From Bradyrhizobium sp. WSM1417 (GTDB lineage: Bacteria > Pseudomonadota > Alphaproteobacteria > Rhizobiales > Xanthobacteraceae), in contig NZ_KI911783.1 of assembly GCF_000515415.1 (NCBI RefSeq), forward strand, positions 5,131,731-5,195,730: a stretch of DNA of 64,000 bases, written 5' to 3'. The notes under the pieces were generated by a model. It saw only the letters and a list, made by a program, of their open reading frames with translations, did not search any database and was not told the DNA's origin. This document shows, piece by piece, positions 42,284 through 50,500 of this stretch. Position 1 is the first letter of the stretch, and every line of letters begins with the position of its first letter. A program made the position numbers and the translations under genes.

Positions 42284-43393
42284 ATGGCAGCCCTAAGCAT
42301 TCGCTCCCTGTCCAAGCGCTACGCCAATCTGGAGGTGCTGAAGGGCATCGATCTCGACATCGAGAGCGGTGAATTCACCGTGCTCGTCGGCCCATCGGGC
42401 TGCGGCAAGTCCACGCTGCTCAACATCATCGCCGGGCTCGACCTCCCGAGCGCAGGCACCGTGGAAATCGGCGGACGTATCGTCAACGACATTCCGCCAA
42501 AGGACCGCGACATCGCCATGGTGTTCCAGTCCTACGCGCTCTATCCGTCGATGACGGTGCGACAGAACATCACCTTCGGCATGGAATGCCGCCACGTACC
42601 GAAGACGGAGCAGGAAAAGGCGCTGGCGAATGTGGCCAGGCTGCTCCAGATCGAGCCGCTGCTCGGCCGCAAGCCGTCGCAGCTCTCCGGCGGCCAGCGC
42701 CAGCGTGTGGCGATGGGCCGGGCGCTGGTGCGCGATCCCCTGCTCTTCCTGTTCGACGAGCCGCTCTCCAATCTCGATGCCAAGCTGCGCGTCGAGATGC
42801 GGATGGAGATCAAGCGGCTGCACCAGCGCATCGGCGCCACCATCGTCTATGTCACCCACGACCAGATCGAGGCGATGACGATGGCGACGCGTATCGCCGT
42901 GATGCATCGGGGCGTGGTGCAGCAGTTTGCCGACCCTGACACCGTGTATCGCTATCCCGCCAATCTGTTCGTGGCCCGTTTCATGGGTTCGCCGCCGATG
43001 AACACGATGCCGGCACGGCTCGAGGCCGATGCCGGCGGCCCGGTGGTCGTGATCGGCGCGGGACGGCCGGACGAGGTCCGCCTCCGCCTTGGTCAATACG
43101 ACGCCGCCGCCCCCTTCGTCGGCCGTGACGTGGTGGTCGGGATCAGGCCGGAATGCATCGCCGAGGGCAGCCGCCTATTTTCGGCCGATCCGCCCGTCGT
43201 CATCAACGCGCCGGTGGAGATGGTCGAGCCGACGGGAGCAGAAACAATCGTGCTGCTGCGGCTTGGCGGCGAGCCTGCGCTGGCGCGCATCACGCCGGAT
43301 ATCCGCCCCACACCGGGCGCCGCCGCCCCGTTCGCGCTCGACACGCGCCGCATCTGCCTGTTCGACCCCGAGACGGAGCGACTGATCGCATGA
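42284..43393 (+). CDS. Sugar ABC transporter ATP-binding protein (UgpC/MsmK-type)
   Basis: A 369-aa ATPase energising the two permeases. Walker A GPSGCGKST near residue 37, Q-loop MVFQSYALYPSM, signature LSGGQRQRVAMGRAL near residue 135, Walker B LLFLFDEPLSNLDAKLR, and the H-loop VYVTHDQ are all intact. The C-terminal 130 residues form the regulatory TOBE/OB-fold domain (VVVGIRPECIAEG) of MalK-like proteins. Its TGA overlaps the ATG of the SDR gene by four bases. Confidence 0.95.
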   Translation: MAALSIRSLSKRYANLEVLKGIDLDIESGEFTVLVGPSGCGKSTLLNIIAGLDLPSAGTVEIGGRIVNDIPPKDRDIAMVFQSYALYPSMTVRQNITFGMECRHVPKTEQEKALANVARLLQIEPLLGRKPSQLSGGQRQRVAMGRALVRDPLLFLFDEPLSNLDAKLRVEMRMEIKRLHQRIGATIVYVTHDQIEAMTMATRIAVMHRGVVQQFADPDTVYRYPANLFVARFMGSPPMNTMPARLEADAGGPVVVIGAGRPDEVRLRLGQYDAAAPFVGRDVVVGIRPECIAEGSRLFSADPPVVINAPVEMVEPTGAETIVLLRLGGEPALARITPDIRPTPGAAAPFALDTRRICLFDPETERLIA

Positions 43394-44157
43394 CAAGAAC
43401 GAGCTATGCCGGTCTTAGGGATCGCGTGGTGTTGATCACCGGTGGCGCCAGCGGCATCGGTGCCGCCTTCGTGCGGGCGTTCGCGGCCCAAGGGGCGCGC
43501 GTCGCGTTCCTGGATCTCGATGAAGCAGCCGGCAGCGCGCTGGTCGCCGAAGTGAAGGCCCAGGCTGCAACTGTACCCCTGTTCGTGCCGTGCGATCTTC
43601 TCGACATCGACGCCTTGCGCGGCGCCATGGCGCAGGTTCGGGGATCGCTTGGCGATGCCGCGGTTCTCGTCAACAATGCCGCCAATGATCAACGCCAGGT
43701 GCTGGCCGAGGTAACTCCGGCCGAGTTCGACTGGATGATCGGCGTCAACCTCAAGCACGTCTTCTTTGCCGCGCAAGCGGTGGTGCCGCAGATGCAGGCG
43801 CGCGGCGGCGGTTCGATCATCAACATGTCGTCGATTGCCTGGATGCGCGGCGCGCCGGGGCTGCCGGTCTACGCCGCGGCGAAGGCCGCGATCGTCGGCT
43901 TCACCAACTCCCTGGCCCGGTCGCTCGGGCCCGACCGCATCCGCGTCAACGCGATCGCGCCGGGGATGGTGATCACGGAGCGTCAGCGCCGGCTGTGGTA
44001 TCCGGACGACCAGGCGATCGCCGAGTTGCGCACGCGTCAGGCCATTCCCGACGCCGTGACGCCAGAGGACATCGCCAGCATGGCGCTGTTCCTCGCTTCC
44101 GATGAGAGCCAGCGCATCACGCGCCAATGTTTTCAGGTTGATGCTGGTCTCGGCTAG
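43390..44157 (+). CDS. SDR-family dehydrogenase, XylB-like (D-xylose / aldose 1-dehydrogenase type)
   Basis: A 255-aa classical short-chain dehydrogenase: cofactor motif ITGGASGIG near residue 17, VNNAAND near residue 95, serine in NMSSIAW, and catalytic Y161/K165 (YAAAKAA), then the PG motif IAPGMVITERQRRLWY. The segments CDLLDIDAL, VNLKHVFFAAQAV and RQRRLWY resemble, from memory, Caulobacter D-xylose 1-dehydrogenase XylB. An ATGA overlap ties it to the sugar transporter, so it likely oxidises the imported sugar. Exact substrate uncertain. Confidence 0.85.
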   Translation: MTRTSYAGLRDRVVLITGGASGIGAAFVRAFAAQGARVAFLDLDEAAGSALVAEVKAQAATVPLFVPCDLLDIDALRGAMAQVRGSLGDAAVLVNNAANDQRQVLAEVTPAEFDWMIGVNLKHVFFAAQAVVPQMQARGGGSIINMSSIAWMRGAPGLPVYAAAKAAIVGFTNSLARSLGPDRIRVNAIAPGMVITERQRRLWYPDDQAIAELRTRQAIPDAVTPEDIASMALFLASDESQRITRQCFQVDAGLG

Positions 44158-44231
44158 AGCGTGATCCGAGCTGCTGTCGTAGAGGTCCGCTCCGTCTCCG
44201 AGAGCAGCCGCGTGAGCGCACCCCACCTTGG

Positions 44232-44255
44232 GTCCGAGTTGGGCCATAAGCAGAC
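44232..44255 (-). repeat. 24-nt degenerate palindromic element, copy 1
   Basis: On the minus strand reads GTCTGCT, then TATGGCCCA, then ACTCGGAC. Same length and layout as the copies at 45529, 46351, 46747, 46793 and 48354; flanks the transposase gene on its 3' side. Confidence 0.45.
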
Positions 44256-44269
44256 CTCTTTTACGTTGC

Positions 44270-45480
44270 ATCAGCGGCTAGGGTTTTAGCTCTACCTATA
44301 TCGCGGGTCCTTGTGATTACTGCTCTCCGAAAATGCTGTCGTTTCCCGCTCGCCACCCCAAATCTTATTTCCCGCCCGTTTTCGATGCTCGCGAAAGTAC
44401 TCGTTACGCTCCGCGAAGTACCGATCGATTGCTCGTTTGGCCTCGCCAACAGACGAATAGTCGCTGTTGTGAAGAATAGCCCGTGCCATTCCGCTGAACA
44501 CTGCTTCGATGACGTTTAAGAATTGCGCGCCTGCAGGTAATGGCGCGGTCTCTACTCGGGGAGAACCCGTTACCTCTGCCATTACATTGTTTGACTCAAT
44601 CCGGCGCACGAGCTGGTTGGACATGTGCCACGAAGCCGCGTCCCAAGATAGATAGAGTCGCGTCAGATGGCGATTGCGGGCGAGCAATTGGTCCAGCAGC
44701 TTGATGATTTCTGCCGTGTTCTTCTTCTCTGAGTAAAAGTGTGTCACTTGATTTGTGGAAAGCTCTAGGGCTGCGGTGATAATCAACGTTCCTTTGGACC
44801 TTTGCCACTGAGGTACTGTCGCGTTAACGCCGGGAGCTACAAGTCTGCGCCCGCCGCGCTTTAAGACTGCGACCGGCCCGAACTCGTCAATCGAGAAGAA
44901 CCCCTCGTCGCTCCTTAAGCCTCGCAGAATGGATTTCACGTTGTCGAGCTTACTTCGATACTCAGGGTCTTTGCTTGTTAAGACCTGCCTCGCTTTCAAC
45001 CATCGATAACCTGCCGCCTTGATAATGGATTGAATGTTCCGCTTACTCAGTAGGACACCTGTTGCCTTTAGAGCTTGCTGCAGTTCGGCACGCTTCCATG
45101 TCACCCGATTGAAGCCGGCGTCAGACGGCGGAGAATGCAGCATTTTGAACACTGCGCCTCTCGCTTCGGCGACCTCGGCCTCTGACTTGACTCGGTGTTT
45201 CGGGCCGCGCCGTCTCGGGAGCAGATCACTCGCAAGCCCGCTCGCCGAATAGCGGTTGTAGTACTTACGAAAGGTTTGCGAGCAAGTGCCGTGGTGCGTG
45301 TAGAAGTCTCGCACATTGGTGAATGCTGTGGACTTTCCCGATTTAACGGCTTCGTATTCCACGATGAGCAGGCGCCATTGGTGGAGATAAGTTCTCTCAA
45401 CTGTTCGATCGGCTCTCATTGGGGAGTCCCCCTTGAACCACGAGGCGGGAAATCGAGAGTATATCAAGACGTAACGACGA
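44270..45480 (-). mobile_element. IS630-family insertion sequence, ends not defined
   Basis: Single transposase gene with short AT-richer margins, marked approximately. I could not find convincing terminal inverted repeats or a TA target duplication, so the limits are guesses. The element lies just downstream of the SDR gene at the border of the low-GC segment. Confidence 0.4.
44292..45419 (-). CDS. IS630-type DDE transposase
   Basis: A 375-aa transposase from ATG 45419 (MRADRTVERTYLHQWRLL). The N-terminal half has a homeodomain-like helix-turn-helix (FYTHHGTCSQTFRKYYNRYS) and a second winged region (LLSKRNIQSIIKAAGYRW). The DDE catalytic residues are D178 (FFSIDEFGPV), D260 (LYLSWDAASWH) and E305 (LNVIEAVFSGM), spaced as in IS630/Tc1-mariner enzymes. 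The frame is intact. Local GC is far below the core genes. It could be active or a lone derivative. Confidence 0.88.
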   Translation of the reverse strand: MRADRTVERTYLHQWRLLIVEYEAVKSGKSTAFTNVRDFYTHHGTCSQTFRKYYNRYSASGLASDLLPRRRGPKHRVKSEAEVAEARGAVFKMLHSPPSDAGFNRVTWKRAELQQALKATGVLLSKRNIQSIIKAAGYRWLKARQVLTSKDPEYRSKLDNVKSILRGLRSDEGFFSIDEFGPVAVLKRGGRRLVAPGVNATVPQWQRSKGTLIITAALELSTNQVTHFYSEKKNTAEIIKLLDQLLARNRHLTRLYLSWDAASWHMSNQLVRRIESNNVMAEVTGSPRVETAPLPAGAQFLNVIEAVFSGMARAILHNSDYSSVGEAKRAIDRYFAERNEYFREHRKRAGNKIWGGERETTAFSESSNHKDPRYR

Positions 45481-45728
45481 GCAGCGCTGACCTATGGCAC
45501 GGGTGTAATCCGCTGAAAGGTCGTCCAGTTCCGCTCTGGGTCAAAATCGGTCTTGTCATAGATCGAACTGGACACAAGTACGTCTTCAATCTTCTAGAAG
45601 CGGTCATCGTGTGGCCAGTCAACCAGATAGCAACCATAACGAATTGGACGCGAGCGACGCCATTCAGACAAGCATAGATTGAGCGGCCACTTCACGATAA
45701 GCTGGCTGCATTCTGAAAGGTGCAAAGC
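45420..45728. other. Intergenic region upstream of the transposase
   Basis: About 310 bases with no supportable gene. It holds one copy of the 24-nt element (45529-45552) and near its right end a GAAAGG ribosome-binding site for the next gene. The plus-strand open frame here is the shadow of the transposase. Confidence 0.5.
45529..45552 (+). repeat. 24-nt degenerate palindromic element, copy 2
   Basis: Reads TTCCGCT, CTGGGTCAA, AATCGGTC; upstream of the transposase gene, opposite in orientation to copy 1. Confidence 0.45.
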
Positions 45729-46046
45729 ATGCTACCCGCAGATTACGTCTTTGGCATTGCCGTTGCACTCGTCGTCGCATTCAACTTTTATCTAGGCCCT
45801 CGGATCGAACGCGAGCACGTTGCAATGCAATGGGGCCCTAGCGGCGAGCCAACCTGGTACGCTCCAAAATGGTTGGCGATGTGGGGCATGCTCGCTTTCA
45901 TGGTGGCAGTACGGCTCCTTATCTGGCTGGCGTCGACATATGCGCCGCAGAGTGTGCACGGTGTTGAACTAGGCATAGTTATTTTTTCGGTAATCGCCGT
46001 CGGCTCCCACCTCTTCGTGTTGATGAAGGCGAGAGCGGTGCGCTGA
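45729..46046 (+). CDS. Small membrane protein, DUF1648/SdpI-like
   Basis: A 105-aa protein with three predicted membrane segments (ADYVFGIAVALVVAFNFYL; LAMWGMLAFMVAVRLLIWL; LGIVIFSVIAVGSHLFVL). Between the first two lies HVAMQWGPSGEPTWYAPKW, which resembles the DUF1648 motif (P.HW...GEPDRY..K) of SdpI-type proteins. The ATG at 45729 has GAAAGG eight bases upstream. Possible envelope/immunity-type function cannot be shown. Confidence 0.65.
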   Translation: MLPADYVFGIAVALVVAFNFYLGPRIEREHVAMQWGPSGEPTWYAPKWLAMWGMLAFMVAVRLLIWLASTYAPQSVHGVELGIVIFSVIAVGSHLFVLMKARAVR

Positions 46047-46502
46047 ACGACGGCTAGGGTCTCGGACCATCGCCTTTCAGCCTACACTGCCATCCGGACA
46101 ATCCAGGAACGGGCACATGCCTTTCGCCGCAATCGGGCTGGGCTGCGAAAAGGAGAATTTCTGCGACAATCAGTGCCATCAAAGCCAGAGACCACAGGGC
46201 ACGCACATCCAAATCCCGCTAAATATTGGATGTGCTCAACCTATACGCGACTTCCGGTCTAGTAAAGGCGAAGCACTTACATTCAAAATGTATCAATCGA
46301 TTGACGCGGGTATTTCCAAGCGGTTGGCTTGGAGGTGATGATCGCGAAGAGTCAGCTATGGGTCAAAGGCTGCCTGGGAAAGCTTGCATGCCCTGTTCCG
46401 GTGAACTTCAGGAAGCAGACCTCGCGACACTGAGCTAATGGAGGACTCCGCACGGTTTTTCCCATGCTGACCGACATGACATAGGTTCAGGCGGCTCGTC
46501 GG
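46047..46502. other. Intergenic region without a supportable gene
   Basis: About 450 bases of mixed composition. Two overlapping plus-strand frames of about 70 codons lack ribosome-binding sites and family features. It contains copy 3 of the 24-nt element at 46351-46374. Probably decayed DNA. Confidence 0.5.
46351..46374 (+). repeat. 24-nt degenerate palindromic element, copy 3
   Basis: Reads GTCAGCT, ATGGGTCAA, AGGCTGCC. Shares GTCAGCTATGGG exactly with copy 5. Confidence 0.4.
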
Positions 46503-46652
46503 CTAGGCGATCAAATAGAAGGTGGTTGCCAGCGCCGCGGCGGGGACCGCCAAGCGAGTGGCTGCTTTCATCATTTTCGTCATGGACGATTTTTCGATGA
46601 TTAAGTTTAGCCCGCTAACGACCACGACCATGAAAGCCACAAGCAACCACAT
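46503..46652 (-). CDS. Small two-helix membrane protein
   Basis: A 49-aa protein with two hydrophobic segments (MWLLVAFMVVVVSGLNLII and LAVPAAALATTFYLIA) joined by a basic linker (EKSSMTKMMKAATR). An excellent Shine-Dalgarno, AGAGGAGG, lies a few bases before the ATG at 46652, which supports it as a real small gene. No family recognised. Confidence 0.6.
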   Translation of the reverse strand: MWLLVAFMVVVVSGLNLIIEKSSMTKMMKAATRLAVPAAALATTFYLIA

Positions 46653-46746
46653 GACGCTCCTCCTCTGATTGAGCACGTGGCATCTGTATCGGGCCAAGTG
46701 TCCTAATTTATCGCTGCTTTATCTAACCAGACAGCACCCAACAAAG

Positions 46747-46770
46747 GTCTGCTCAGAGTCACAAGCGGTC
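46747..46770 (+). repeat. 24-nt degenerate palindromic element, copy 4
   Basis: Reads GTCTGCT, CAGAGTCAC, AAGCGGTC; the arms are near-complementary (GCT/AGC core). Confidence 0.45.
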
Positions 46771-46792
46771 ATGGGCCGGCTGCGCGGGACAG

Positions 46793-46816
46793 GTCAGCTA
46801 TGGGCCAACAAGATAC
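46793..46816 (+). repeat. 24-nt degenerate palindromic element, copy 5
   Basis: Reads GTCAGCT, ATGGGCCAA, CAAGATAC; the right arm is decayed. Confidence 0.35.
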
Positions 46817-46935
46817 GTCGGTATGAGGATGGTTGGCGGGGATCCAAAGAAAACACTTCAAGGGCGTTCTGCCCAATTCCCTTAATGATTAGTGTGTAGC
46901 AATCTGGTCAAGATCGCAACGGGTGGGATCATCCT

Positions 46936-48327
46936 ATGCATATTCGCCAGATTGTTTTCGCCGTCGCGCTGCTCGGCGCTTTGGTTCGGTTCGAGCATGC
47001 CAAAGCTGAAGATGGCTTCCCAGTAGCGGAGTGGGAGCGCGTCGCCCCCGCAGCATCGGGCTGGTCAGAGACCGAATTGGCCCAAGCGCGATCCTTTTCG
47101 GATCAGATTGGCTCAAGCGCGGTTGTGATCGTCCAGCACGGAAAGGTGGTGGCCGAGTGGGGCAATACGACGAAGCCAATGGAACTCGCTTCAATCCGCA
47201 AGAGCCTGCTCAGCGCCCTGATCGGCATCGCAGTGTCGGATCACCTGATCAAGCTCGACAGCACGCTTGGCGAACTCGGCATCGACGATAATCCGCCTGG
47301 TTTGACCGGGATCGAGAAGAGCGCGACGGTGCGCGAACTCCTCGAAGCGCGTTCCGGGGTCTACCACGCGGCGCTTTATGAGACGCCAGACATGGCCAAG
47401 ATGAGACCGCCGCGCGGTAGCCACCCTCCCGGCACCTTCTGGTATTACAACAATTGGGACTTCAACGTGCTAGGCACGATCTACGAGCACGCAACTGGCA
47501 CCGATATCTTCGAGGCGCTCGACCAAAAGATCGCAAAGCCAATCGGCATGCAAGACTACCGGCAACAGGATGGCAGCTACGTCCGCGGCGAAGCGTCTAT
47601 CCACCCCGCCTATGCGATCCGCATGAGCGCACGGGACTTGGCGCGTTTTGCACTTCTCTATCTTCATAAAGGCAATTGGGCCGGACGCCAGATCGTGCCG
47701 CGGGAGTGGGTGGAAGAGAGCACGCGCAGCTATTCGAAAGCAGTGTTCGGGATGGGCTATGGCTATCTCTGGTGGATCGGTTTTCTGGGTGGTGACGTTG
47801 CGCCTACGGTGACTTTGCCCGAGGGCAGCTTTATGGCCCAAGGTGCCGGCGGCCAATACGCCTTAGTCGTACCCGCACTCGACCTTGTCGTGGTGCATCG
47901 TGTCGACCGCGACGCGCCTTACGTTGAACCTTCATTTCGTAACATGGCCAGGCTCTTTTGGCTCATCCTGAAGGCCGATGGCTATAATCCGGGGCCCGAC
48001 GCCTCGCTCACCGCAGCAACCGGCGAAAGACCGACAGGTGAGACCTTGGCCGCAAATTTCAAAGGCAAGACGATCAGCTTCGGTCCGAAGCTCAAGAATG
48101 GTCCGTTATCCATGCGATTCGAGCCCGACGGCCGGATGACTTATCCGCACTGGGACGAGTCCTTTGGACCTGCAACCGGGACATGGGCGGTCGCGGAGGA
48201 TAAGCTCTGTATCTTGATCTCGGCTGCTAGACGTCGTTGCTACATCCCAGTGCTGAACGGTGAGCAAATTGAGTTGTTCGACGAGCTTGGCGTTATGCAA
48301 ATCGCCGGAGTGGCGCTGCCTCAGTGA
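46936..48327 (+). CDS. Exported serine hydrolase of the beta-lactamase / class C family
   Basis: A 463-aa periplasmic or secreted enzyme. A signal peptide (MHIRQIVFAVALLGALVRFE..KAE) is followed by the penicillin-binding fold: nucleophile S86 with K89 (ASIRKSLLSA), the Y171-N172-N173 motif (WYYNNWDF) and IRMSARDLARFALLYL. A C-terminal domain (from about residue 380, SMRFEPDGRMTYPHW) is beta-rich. Such proteins are esterases, amidases or D-aminopeptidases; beta-lactam hydrolysis is not implied. It stands alone in the accessory block. Confidence 0.88.
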   Translation: MHIRQIVFAVALLGALVRFEHAKAEDGFPVAEWERVAPAASGWSETELAQARSFSDQIGSSAVVIVQHGKVVAEWGNTTKPMELASIRKSLLSALIGIAVSDHLIKLDSTLGELGIDDNPPGLTGIEKSATVRELLEARSGVYHAALYETPDMAKMRPPRGSHPPGTFWYYNNWDFNVLGTIYEHATGTDIFEALDQKIAKPIGMQDYRQQDGSYVRGEASIHPAYAIRMSARDLARFALLYLHKGNWAGRQIVPREWVEESTRSYSKAVFGMGYGYLWWIGFLGGDVAPTVTLPEGSFMAQGAGGQYALVVPALDLVVVHRVDRDAPYVEPSFRNMARLFWLILKADGYNPGPDASLTAATGERPTGETLAANFKGKTISFGPKLKNGPLSMRFEPDGRMTYPHWDESFGPATGTWAVAEDKLCILISAARRRCYIPVLNGEQIELFDELGVMQIAGVALPQ

Positions 48328-48353
48328 TCTGCAAGCAGCAATCGGCTCGCGAC

Positions 48354-48377
48354 GTCCGTTCAGGGTCGCAAGCGGCC
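48354..48377 (+). repeat. 24-nt degenerate palindromic element, copy 6
   Basis: Reads GTCCGTT, CAGGGTCGC, AAGCGGCC; located between the serine hydrolase and lpxB, at the right edge of the accessory block. Confidence 0.45.
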
Positions 48378-48442
48378 GATCACGCCCAAGGTTAGGAGGC
48401 TTCCGCTTTGCGCTGGCAAGCCGACGTTTGTGAGTACACGTC

Positions 48443-49624
48443 CTAGCTAGCCCGCCTGCCCTTTCGCATGGTCGCCAGCACGATGTCGGCTGCGAGCACG
48501 CTCGGCGATTTGTTGCCGGTCGACATGATCGTATCGAGCTGGGCGAACGCTTCCACCTGCTGTCGGCGCAACGGTGAATCGGTCAGAAGCTGCAAGAGCG
48601 CGGGCGCCAGCTTTTCCGGCGTGCAGTCTTCCTGCAGGAACTCCGGGACGACATCCTTCCCGATCACGAGATTGGCGAGGATCACCGAGGAGACGCGGAT
48701 CGCACGGCGCAGGATGAAGGCTTCAATCGCGCCGACGCGATAGGCCGTCACCATCGGGATGCCCGATAGCGCGAGCTCCAGCGTCACGGTGCCGGATTTT
48801 GCCAGGGCCGCGCGCGCGACGCGGAAGGCGGCGCGCTTCTCGTTCTCGCCGACCACGATTTGCGGCTTGACCGGCCAGTTCGCGATGCCTTCGCGAATGG
48901 TGGCTTCGAGATGCGGCATGGTCGGCAGCATCAGTTCGAACGCATGGCCGTCCGTCCGCAATCGGCCGAGCGTCGCGCCAAACACGTCGAGATGGTGCCT
49001 GATCTCGCTGCGGCGGCTGCCGGGCAGCACCAGCAAGACTGGCGGCCCGCCGTCGCGGCGCGCCTGCTCCTCCGCGTTCGGCCGCAGCGAGGGCAATTGC
49101 TCGATCAGGGGATGGCCGACATAGCTGCATGGTGGCCCGCCGAGCTTGCGATATTCCTCCGGCTCGAACGGCAACAGGCCGAGCACATGGTCGACATAGC
49201 CCAGCATGGTCCGCGCCCGTCCCGGCCGCCAGGCCCAGAGCTGTGGCGAGACATAGTCGACGATCGGGATCGCCGGATTGCGTGCCCGCACGCGGCGAGC
49301 GACACGGTGGGTGAAGTCGGGGCTGTCGATGATGACGAGCGCGTCCGGCGCGGCTTCGGTCACGGCCTCCGCGGTCTCGCGGATCAGCCGCAGGATCTTC
49401 GGCAATTGCTGCACCACCGCGGCGAAGCCCACGATCGAGAGCTGCTCGATCGGAAACAGCGTCTCCAGCCCCTGGCGCGCCATGGTGTGGCCGCCGACGC
49501 CCACGAACTGCACGCCGCCGCCGAGGCGCTGCCGCAGCACCTTCATCAGGGCGCTGCCGAGCCGGTCGCCGGATTCCTCCGTGGCGATCAGGAATATCTT
49601 GCGCTTGGGATCGCGGCCCTGCAT
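48443..49624 (-). CDS. lpxB: Lipid-A-disaccharide synthase
   Basis: Joins UDP-2,3-diacylglucosamine and lipid X to form the lipid A disaccharide at the inner membrane. The 393-aa GT-B/LpxB protein shows IATEESGDRLGSALMK at the N-terminus, GVGGHTMARQGLETLFP near residue 40, IDSPDFTHRVARRVR, YVSPQLWAWRPGRA near residue 125 and LLVLPGSRRSEIRHH near residue 195, then KSGTVTLELAL. The ATG at 49624 overlaps the lpxI stop by one base; a GTG one codon earlier is possible. Last gene of the lpx run. Confidence 0.96.
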   Translation of the reverse strand: MQGRDPKRKIFLIATEESGDRLGSALMKVLRQRLGGGVQFVGVGGHTMARQGLETLFPIEQLSIVGFAAVVQQLPKILRLIRETAEAVTEAAPDALVIIDSPDFTHRVARRVRARNPAIPIVDYVSPQLWAWRPGRARTMLGYVDHVLGLLPFEPEEYRKLGGPPCSYVGHPLIEQLPSLRPNAEEQARRDGGPPVLLVLPGSRRSEIRHHLDVFGATLGRLRTDGHAFELMLPTMPHLEATIREGIANWPVKPQIVVGENEKRAAFRVARAALAKSGTVTLELALSGIPMVTAYRVGAIEAFILRRAIRVSSVILANLVIGKDVVPEFLQEDCTPEKLAPALLQLLTDSPLRRQQVEAFAQLDTIMSTGNKSPSVLAADIVLATMRKGRRAS

Positions 49625-50481
49625 CACGCCGGCAGGCCGATGACGAAGAGATATTTGGCGTCGGCGAGCGCGATCATCGCCTGCGGCTCGGCGGCGATGG
49701 TGTTGCCGGCGACGACGGCGATCCCGGCCAGCCCCGCGGCGACGACGCCCTCGAGGGTGCGTGGGCCGATCGTCGGCAGGTCGAAGCGCAAATCCTGCCC
49801 GCTCTTTGGTACTTTCACCAGCACGCCCCGCCCGGTGGCGGCGCGGATGCGGCCCTCTTCGCGCAGCCGTGCCACGCGCGCGAGCAGCGCATCGGTGCCC
49901 TCGATATCCTCAACCGCCACCACATGACCGTCGATCACGACCGCGGCCTGGCCGATGTCGAACGGACCGAGCGCGGTCAACACCGCGCGGCCGCGCTCGA
50001 TGTCGGTCTTGCCGGTGTCGCTCGGCCAGGCGCGGCTGATGCAGCCCTCGGGCATCAAGAGGTCGGGCGCGACATCCTTGATGCCGACCATCCGAAAGCC
50101 GCCCTGCTCGAGAATGCGCCCGACGCCGGACAACAAATGATCGTCGCCGCCGCGGAAGGCGCGGATGACATTGCCGAGCAGCCGGAGCGTCGTGAAGTCG
50201 ACCCGGACCTCCGAGAGCGAAGGCCGTATCAGCGTGCCGATGAAGATCAGGTCGCGGCAGCCCTCCTCGCGAAACAGCCGCATGGCGCGGCCGAGCTGGC
50301 CGACCGAGATCCAGCGATGACGGAATTTTTCCACCCGTGCCGGATCGCAGGCCCCCCGAAGGGGAAACAGCACTGGTGTAATGCCGCGGGCAGCGAGCGA
50401 GTCGGCAACCGCGAACGGCATCGCGCCGCCGCCCGCGACCACGCCGACCGGCGATGAAATCTCCGAAGCCGCCGATGTCAT
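49624..50481 (-). CDS. lpxI: UDP-2,3-diacylglucosamine pyrophosphatase LpxI
   Basis: Hydrolyses UDP-2,3-diacylglucosamine to lipid X in species lacking LpxH. The 285-aa protein has the family's two regions: VGVVAGGGAMPFAVADSLAARG at the N-terminus and, C-terminal, GQAAVVIDGHVVAVEDIEGTDALL near residue 170 with KSGQDLRFDLPTIGPRT near residue 225, containing the catalytic aspartate region. Starts at ATG 50481; an ATG at 50493 (MAPGMTS) is possible. Sits between lpxA and lpxB as in other alphaproteobacteria. Confidence 0.94.
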   Translation of the reverse strand: MTSAASEISSPVGVVAGGGAMPFAVADSLAARGITPVLFPLRGACDPARVEKFRHRWISVGQLGRAMRLFREEGCRDLIFIGTLIRPSLSEVRVDFTTLRLLGNVIRAFRGGDDHLLSGVGRILEQGGFRMVGIKDVAPDLLMPEGCISRAWPSDTGKTDIERGRAVLTALGPFDIGQAAVVIDGHVVAVEDIEGTDALLARVARLREEGRIRAATGRGVLVKVPKSGQDLRFDLPTIGPRTLEGVVAAGLAGIAVVAGNTIAAEPQAMIALADAKYLFVIGLPA

Positions 50482-50500
50482 GCCCGGGGCCATCCCATCA

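Noticed and set aside
44160..45730. Terminal inverted repeats for the IS630-type element
   Set aside because: No pair of matching ends flanking the transposase could be found by eye; the 24-nt elements on each side are shared with sites that have no transposase.
46117..46438. Two overlapping plus-strand frames of about 70 codons
   Set aside because: No ribosome-binding site, no hydrophobic or domain pattern, and one of them spans a copy of the 24-nt repeat.
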